64,000 nt of DNA, taken from NCBI RefSeq assembly GCF_003243515.1, contig NZ_QFRA01000008.1:6433-70432 (forward strand), given 5' to 3'. Positions 61,155-64,000 of this stretch are shown here, piece by piece; within the stretch, counting starts at the first letter, position 1; every line of letters begins with the position of its first letter. The translations under genes were made by a program, and so were the position numbers. Source of the stretch: Corynebacterium kroppenstedtii (lineage in GTDB: Bacteria; Actinomycetota; Actinomycetes; Mycobacteriales; Mycobacteriaceae). Under the pieces are notes generated by a model. The model was not told where the DNA came from and did not search any database. It saw only the letters and a program-made list of their open reading frames with translations.

Positions 61155-61922
61155 ATGAGTTATCAGCAAGGATCCATTCGAGCTGTTGACAGCGACTACG
61201 ACGTCGAATGGCTTGGACAAGTTGACTATATGGAGATGTGGCATCGACAGGCCAAATACGCTCAACAACGGGCTGATGCGGCTGGGGCCACACGTGACGA
61301 ACCCGACCGTGGCGTCGACAAGTTGTTGTTCCTCGAACACCCCGCGACGTACACAGCGGGGAAACGAACACAACCCGAAGACCTCCCTGACAATGACGAC
61401 ACACCGCTCATCCGCATCGACCGAGGAGGACGCATCACCTGGCACGGCCCAGGGCAGCTGGTGGGATACCCGATCATTCGGTTAGCCCAACCGCTCGATG
61501 TCGTCGATTATGTGCGACGCCTGGAAGAAGCACTCATCACGGCGTGCCACACACTCGGGGTAACCAGCGCTGGGCGTGTTGAGGGCCGATCAGGAGTATG
61601 GCTCCCCACAGACGTCGTCCGCGGGAAACTACGCCCTGAGCGGAAAATTGCGGCCATCGGACTGCGAGTGACGCACGGAGTCACCATGCACGGCTTCGCT
61701 CTCAACTGCGATAACTCGCTCGAGCCCTATAACCACATCGTGCCGTGCGGCATCAGTGATGCCGGGGTGACAACTCTGACAGAAGAACTCGGACGCGATA
61801 TCCGCCCCCATGACATCGTCGGCCTCATGCGGGACTCTCTTATCGCGGCGCTGGATGGGACACAACCGATCACGACCAGCACAATTCCCGATGATGGACA
61901 TAAGCGGATCAAAGTTCAGTAG
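61155..61922 (+). CDS. lipB: LipB, octanoyltransferase
   Basis: Transfers octanoate from acyl carrier protein to lipoyl domains such as those of the adjacent E2. The 255-residue product has LLFLEHPATYTAGKR, RGGRITWHGPGQLVGYPI, the lysine region RKIAAIGLRV and the catalytic Cys in VPCGISDAGVTTL. The frame is open 24 codons earlier, but that stretch covers the hairpin and promoter, so ATG 61155 is chosen. lipA follows 39 nt later. Confidence 0.95.
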   Translation: MSYQQGSIRAVDSDYDVEWLGQVDYMEMWHRQAKYAQQRADAAGATRDEPDRGVDKLLFLEHPATYTAGKRTQPEDLPDNDDTPLIRIDRGGRITWHGPGQLVGYPIIRLAQPLDVVDYVRRLEEALITACHTLGVTSAGRVEGRSGVWLPTDVVRGKLRPERKIAAIGLRVTHGVTMHGFALNCDNSLEPYNHIVPCGISDAGVTTLTEELGRDIRPHDIVGLMRDSLIAALDGTQPITTSTIPDDGHKRIKVQ

Positions 61923-61961
61923 GATGTGTACGACGACACACTCAAAAATAAGGTAGAAGAC

Positions 61962-63005
61962 ATGGCAGTTGCACCGAACGGACGACGACTTCTCCGCATC
62001 GAAGCACGGAACGCCCAAACCCCCATTGAAGCGAAACCGTGGTGGATCCGGACTACCGCAACCATGGGCCCCGAATTCCGCGACATGAAGAAACGCGTCA
62101 AAGGCGCTGGTCTTCACACCGTCTGCCAGGAAGCAGGATGCCCCAACATCCACGAGTGCTGGGAAGACCGTGAGGCCACCTTCCTTATCGGTGGCGATAC
62201 GTGTTCCCGCCGTTGCGACTTCTGCGACATTAAATCTGGCCGCCCTGAGCCACTCGATGAGGACGAACCTCGTCGCGTTGCAGAAAATGTCCATGAGATC
62301 GGATTGCGCTACTCCACCATTACCGGGGTCACCCGTGATGATCTGCCCGACGAGGGCGCGTGGTTATACGCCGAGGTTGTTCGTCAAATCCACAGGCTCA
62401 ACCCCAACACCGGCGTCGAGAACCTCACCCCCGATTTTTCGGGTAAGCCCGATCTTCTTCAGACCGTATTCGAGGCTCGGCCGGAAGTGTTTGCCCACAA
62501 CTTGGAAACGGTGCCGCGCATTTTTAAGCGCATCCGCCCTGCGTTCCGCTATGAGCGAAGCCTGGATGTCATCCGCCAGGCGCGTGATTTCGGCTTAGTC
62601 ACCAAATCAAACTTGATCCTTGGGATGGGCGAGACGGTTGACGAGGTGAAATCCGCCATGCGTGACCTTCGCGATGCTGAATGTGACATCTTGACGGTGA
62701 CCCAGTACCTCCGCCCATCTAACCTGCACCACCCCATCGAGAGATGGGTCAAACCCGAAGAGTTCGTCATGTACCGCGATTATGGGCATGACATTGGGTT
62801 TGCTGGTGTGATGGCCGGGCCGTTGGTGCGGTCCTCCTACCGTGCGGGCCGGCTGTATGCGCAGGCGATTAAGGCGCGTGGCGAAGAGCTCCCCGCTAAT
62901 CTGCGCCACCTGGGTGAGGGTATCGACGACACTGCCTCTCAGGAAGCCTCCACCCTGCTGTCCAAGTATGGGGCCAGCCGCGAGACACCGGTTGGCGCTC
63001 GTTAA
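61962..63005 (+). CDS. lipA: LipA, lipoyl synthase
   Basis: Radical-SAM enzyme that inserts two sulfurs into the octanoyl group. The 347-residue product carries the auxiliary cluster motif CQEAGCPNIHEC and the SAM cluster motif CSRRCDFC, plus ITGVTRDDLPDEGAW and HNLETVPRI. ATG 61962 has AAGG about 11 nt upstream; an earlier GTG at 61926 is an alternative without better support. Note the TGV in ITGVTRDDL, where many LipA proteins have TSV. Confidence 0.96.
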   Translation: MAVAPNGRRLLRIEARNAQTPIEAKPWWIRTTATMGPEFRDMKKRVKGAGLHTVCQEAGCPNIHECWEDREATFLIGGDTCSRRCDFCDIKSGRPEPLDEDEPRRVAENVHEIGLRYSTITGVTRDDLPDEGAWLYAEVVRQIHRLNPNTGVENLTPDFSGKPDLLQTVFEARPEVFAHNLETVPRIFKRIRPAFRYERSLDVIRQARDFGLVTKSNLILGMGETVDEVKSAMRDLRDAECDILTVTQYLRPSNLHHPIERWVKPEEFVMYRDYGHDIGFAGVMAGPLVRSSYRAGRLYAQAIKARGEELPANLRHLGEGIDDTASQEASTLLSKYGASRETPVGAR

Positions 63006-63040
63006 CGCTCACTGATTCCACCGACCGGACATCCATCACC

Positions 63041-63046
63041 TATCCT
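63041..63046 (+). promoter_or_regulatory. -10 element before the DUF4191 gene
   Basis: TATCCT ends 6 nt before ATG 63053 with no ribosome-binding site, consistent with a leaderless mRNA. Confidence 0.45.
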
Positions 63047-63052
63047 GAACGT

Positions 63053-63823
63053 ATGGCGAAGAACGACCGCGCAAAGGAAGAAAAGAAGGCCCAGCGCTCC
63101 GCTAAACGGGCACAGCGTAAACAAACACGCAGCCAGATGTGGCAGGCTTTCAACATCCAGCGCAAGCAGGACAACAAGCTCATCCCCTACATGCTGCTAG
63201 CTCTCCTGCTGCCCGCTGTCCTACTTTTCCTGCTCGGTTTCGTGTGGGGCAACAAGTGGCTGTGGTTAATCATCGGCCTCATTCTCGGCGCCACACTCGC
63301 GATGCTTGTTTTCAGCCGACGCTTACAACGGTCGGTTTACGATCGCGCCTCTGGACAGGCCGGCGCTGCGGGATGGGCGCTGGACAACATGCGTGATGGC
63401 GTCGGCATGAAATGGGTCACGAAACAGGGCGTCCAAGTCAACAACCACATGGACCTTGTTCACCGCGTTGTCGGTACCCCAGGTGTTGTCCTCGTCGGTG
63501 AGGGGGAGAAACAGCGGATCAAGCCCATGATGGATAAGGAGCGTCGTCGCCTTGCCCGCATCGTCGGCGATACCCCCATCTACGAGGTGGTGTCGGGCGA
63601 GGGTGAGGACGAAGTCCCGATCAAGAAGCTGCAGCGCCACTTGATGAGGCTGCCCCGCAACATTAAGAAGCAAGAAGTGGACTCATTGGCCAGCCGGATC
63701 GAGTCCCTGGACAATGTCCGCGGCAATATGGGGATGCCGAAGGGCCCGATTCCGAACCAGGCCAAGGTGCAAAAGGGAATGAACCGCCGGGCGCGTCGGG
63801 CTGCTCAGCGAAACAAGCACTAG
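63053..63823 (+). CDS. DUF4191 membrane protein (Rv2219 type)
   Basis: 256-residue protein. A very basic N-terminus (about residues 1-40) precedes two transmembrane helices (about 43-85) and a cytoplasmic domain with GQAGAAGWALDNMRDG and GTPGVVLVGEGEKQRI, the DUF4191 core. The C-terminus is again basic (RRARRAAQRNKH). The family is actinobacterial and commonly follows lipA; the function is unknown. It ends 3 nt from the convergent RDD-family gene. Confidence 0.9.
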   Translation: MAKNDRAKEEKKAQRSAKRAQRKQTRSQMWQAFNIQRKQDNKLIPYMLLALLLPAVLLFLLGFVWGNKWLWLIIGLILGATLAMLVFSRRLQRSVYDRASGQAGAAGWALDNMRDGVGMKWVTKQGVQVNNHMDLVHRVVGTPGVVLVGEGEKQRIKPMMDKERRRLARIVGDTPIYEVVSGEGEDEVPIKKLQRHLMRLPRNIKKQEVDSLASRIESLDNVRGNMGMPKGPIPNQAKVQKGMNRRARRAAQRNKH

Positions 63824-63826
63824 GTG

Positions 63827-64000
63827 CTACGCCCTGATCACCACAGTCCCGGTTGCACGGTCATGCATACCTCGTAAGTCTGAGTCGCAGATCGCTGCCG
63901 GGAGGATAAAGATTGTCAAGAGGGTGCGGACGACTGCACGCCACAAGCCGACGCAGGCATCGCGCTGATCTACTCGCGCAACCCCCATACCGAGCATCAG
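63827..64000 (-). CDS. RDD-family membrane protein, C-terminal fragment (cut by window edge)
   Basis: The frame enters from the right edge and ends at TAG 63827-63829, giving 57 residues. The fragment has a hydrophobic stretch RTLLTIFILPAAI and the ending RGMHDRATGTVVIR, typical of the RDD family. It matches the position of Rv2219A. RDD proteins are small multi-pass membrane proteins, some implicated in ion exchange; no specific role is visible here. Confidence 0.75.
   Translation of the reverse strand: MMLGMGVARVDQRDACVGLWRAVVRTLLTIFILPAAICDSDLRGMHDRATGTVVIRA

Noticed and set aside
1..64000. CRISPR arrays, tRNA or rRNA genes, insertion sequences and prophage
   Set aside because: No regularly spaced direct repeats of CRISPR type, no tRNA-like cloverleaf, no transposase or integrase frame and no terminal inverted repeats were seen on either strand.

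Overview
This window is chromosomal DNA from a Corynebacterium-type actinobacterium. The evidence is gene content and order. A complete mur/fts division cluster is followed by a lipomannan/lipoarabinomannan (LM/LAM) neighbourhood with a PASTA-type PknL. Then come aroG, pimB', NlpC/P60 peptidases, trpD, the cytochrome bcc-aa3 genes (diheme QcrC, actinobacterial subunit IV CtaF), an LtsA-type asnB, cobUTS, ilvE, a two-lipoyl E2 (sucB/aceF), lipB and lipA. The order largely follows the Rv2154c-Rv2219A segment of M. tuberculosis. MurE carries the DNPR motif of meso-diaminopimelate-adding enzymes. I can support the genus but not the species. No tRNA, rRNA, insertion sequence, prophage or CRISPR array was seen; this is core chromosome.

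Region 1 (1-15.9 kb, minus strand): mraZ-rsmH-ftsL-ftsI-murE-murF-mraY-murD-ftsW-murG-murC-ftsQ (ftsQ cut by the window edge). Several junctions overlap by 1-4 bp. Upstream of mraZ is a 10-bp-period array of GTGGG boxes, the expected MraZ operator. A second, oppositely oriented array lies about 350 bp further out.

Region 2 (16-19 kb): DUF3040 membrane protein, a HEPN-domain protein and a divergent GNAT acetyltransferase separated by a strong SOS-box-like palindrome, then metF.

Region 3 (19-41 kb), isoprenoid, mannolipid and envelope genes: a translationally coupled trio idsA - CrtI-like oxidoreductase - mptA; the Rv2175c-type DNA-binding protein and pknL (the known substrate/kinase pair); a 1051-residue protein that looks like two GT-C glycosyltransferases fused; class II aroG; an RNase T-like exoribonuclease; two tandem GT87 mannosyltransferases coupled to an acyltransferase-3; then plsC, glk, pimB' and two NlpC/P60 peptidases on the minus strand. 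Together these would make the polyprenol carrier, the PIM anchor and the mannan chain.

Region 4 (41-51 kb): a DEDDh exonuclease/GIY-YIG fusion, the respiratory operon ctaE-qcrC-qcrA-qcrB, trpD, and ctaC-ctaF, separated by clear hairpin terminators.

Region 5 (51-64 kb): asnB/ltsA, an A-type Fe-S carrier, a DUF3043 membrane protein, cobU-cobT-cobS, ilvE, sucB, lipB-lipA (lipoate made next to an enzyme that needs it), a DUF4191 membrane protein and the 3' end of an RDD-family gene.

Many starts here lack a Shine-Dalgarno sequence but have a -10-like hexamer 6-8 nt upstream, suggesting frequent leaderless transcription. The most unusual items are the CrtI-like gene between idsA and mptA, the GT-C/GT-C fusion, the paired MraZ-box arrays and the palindrome between the HEPN and GNAT genes.
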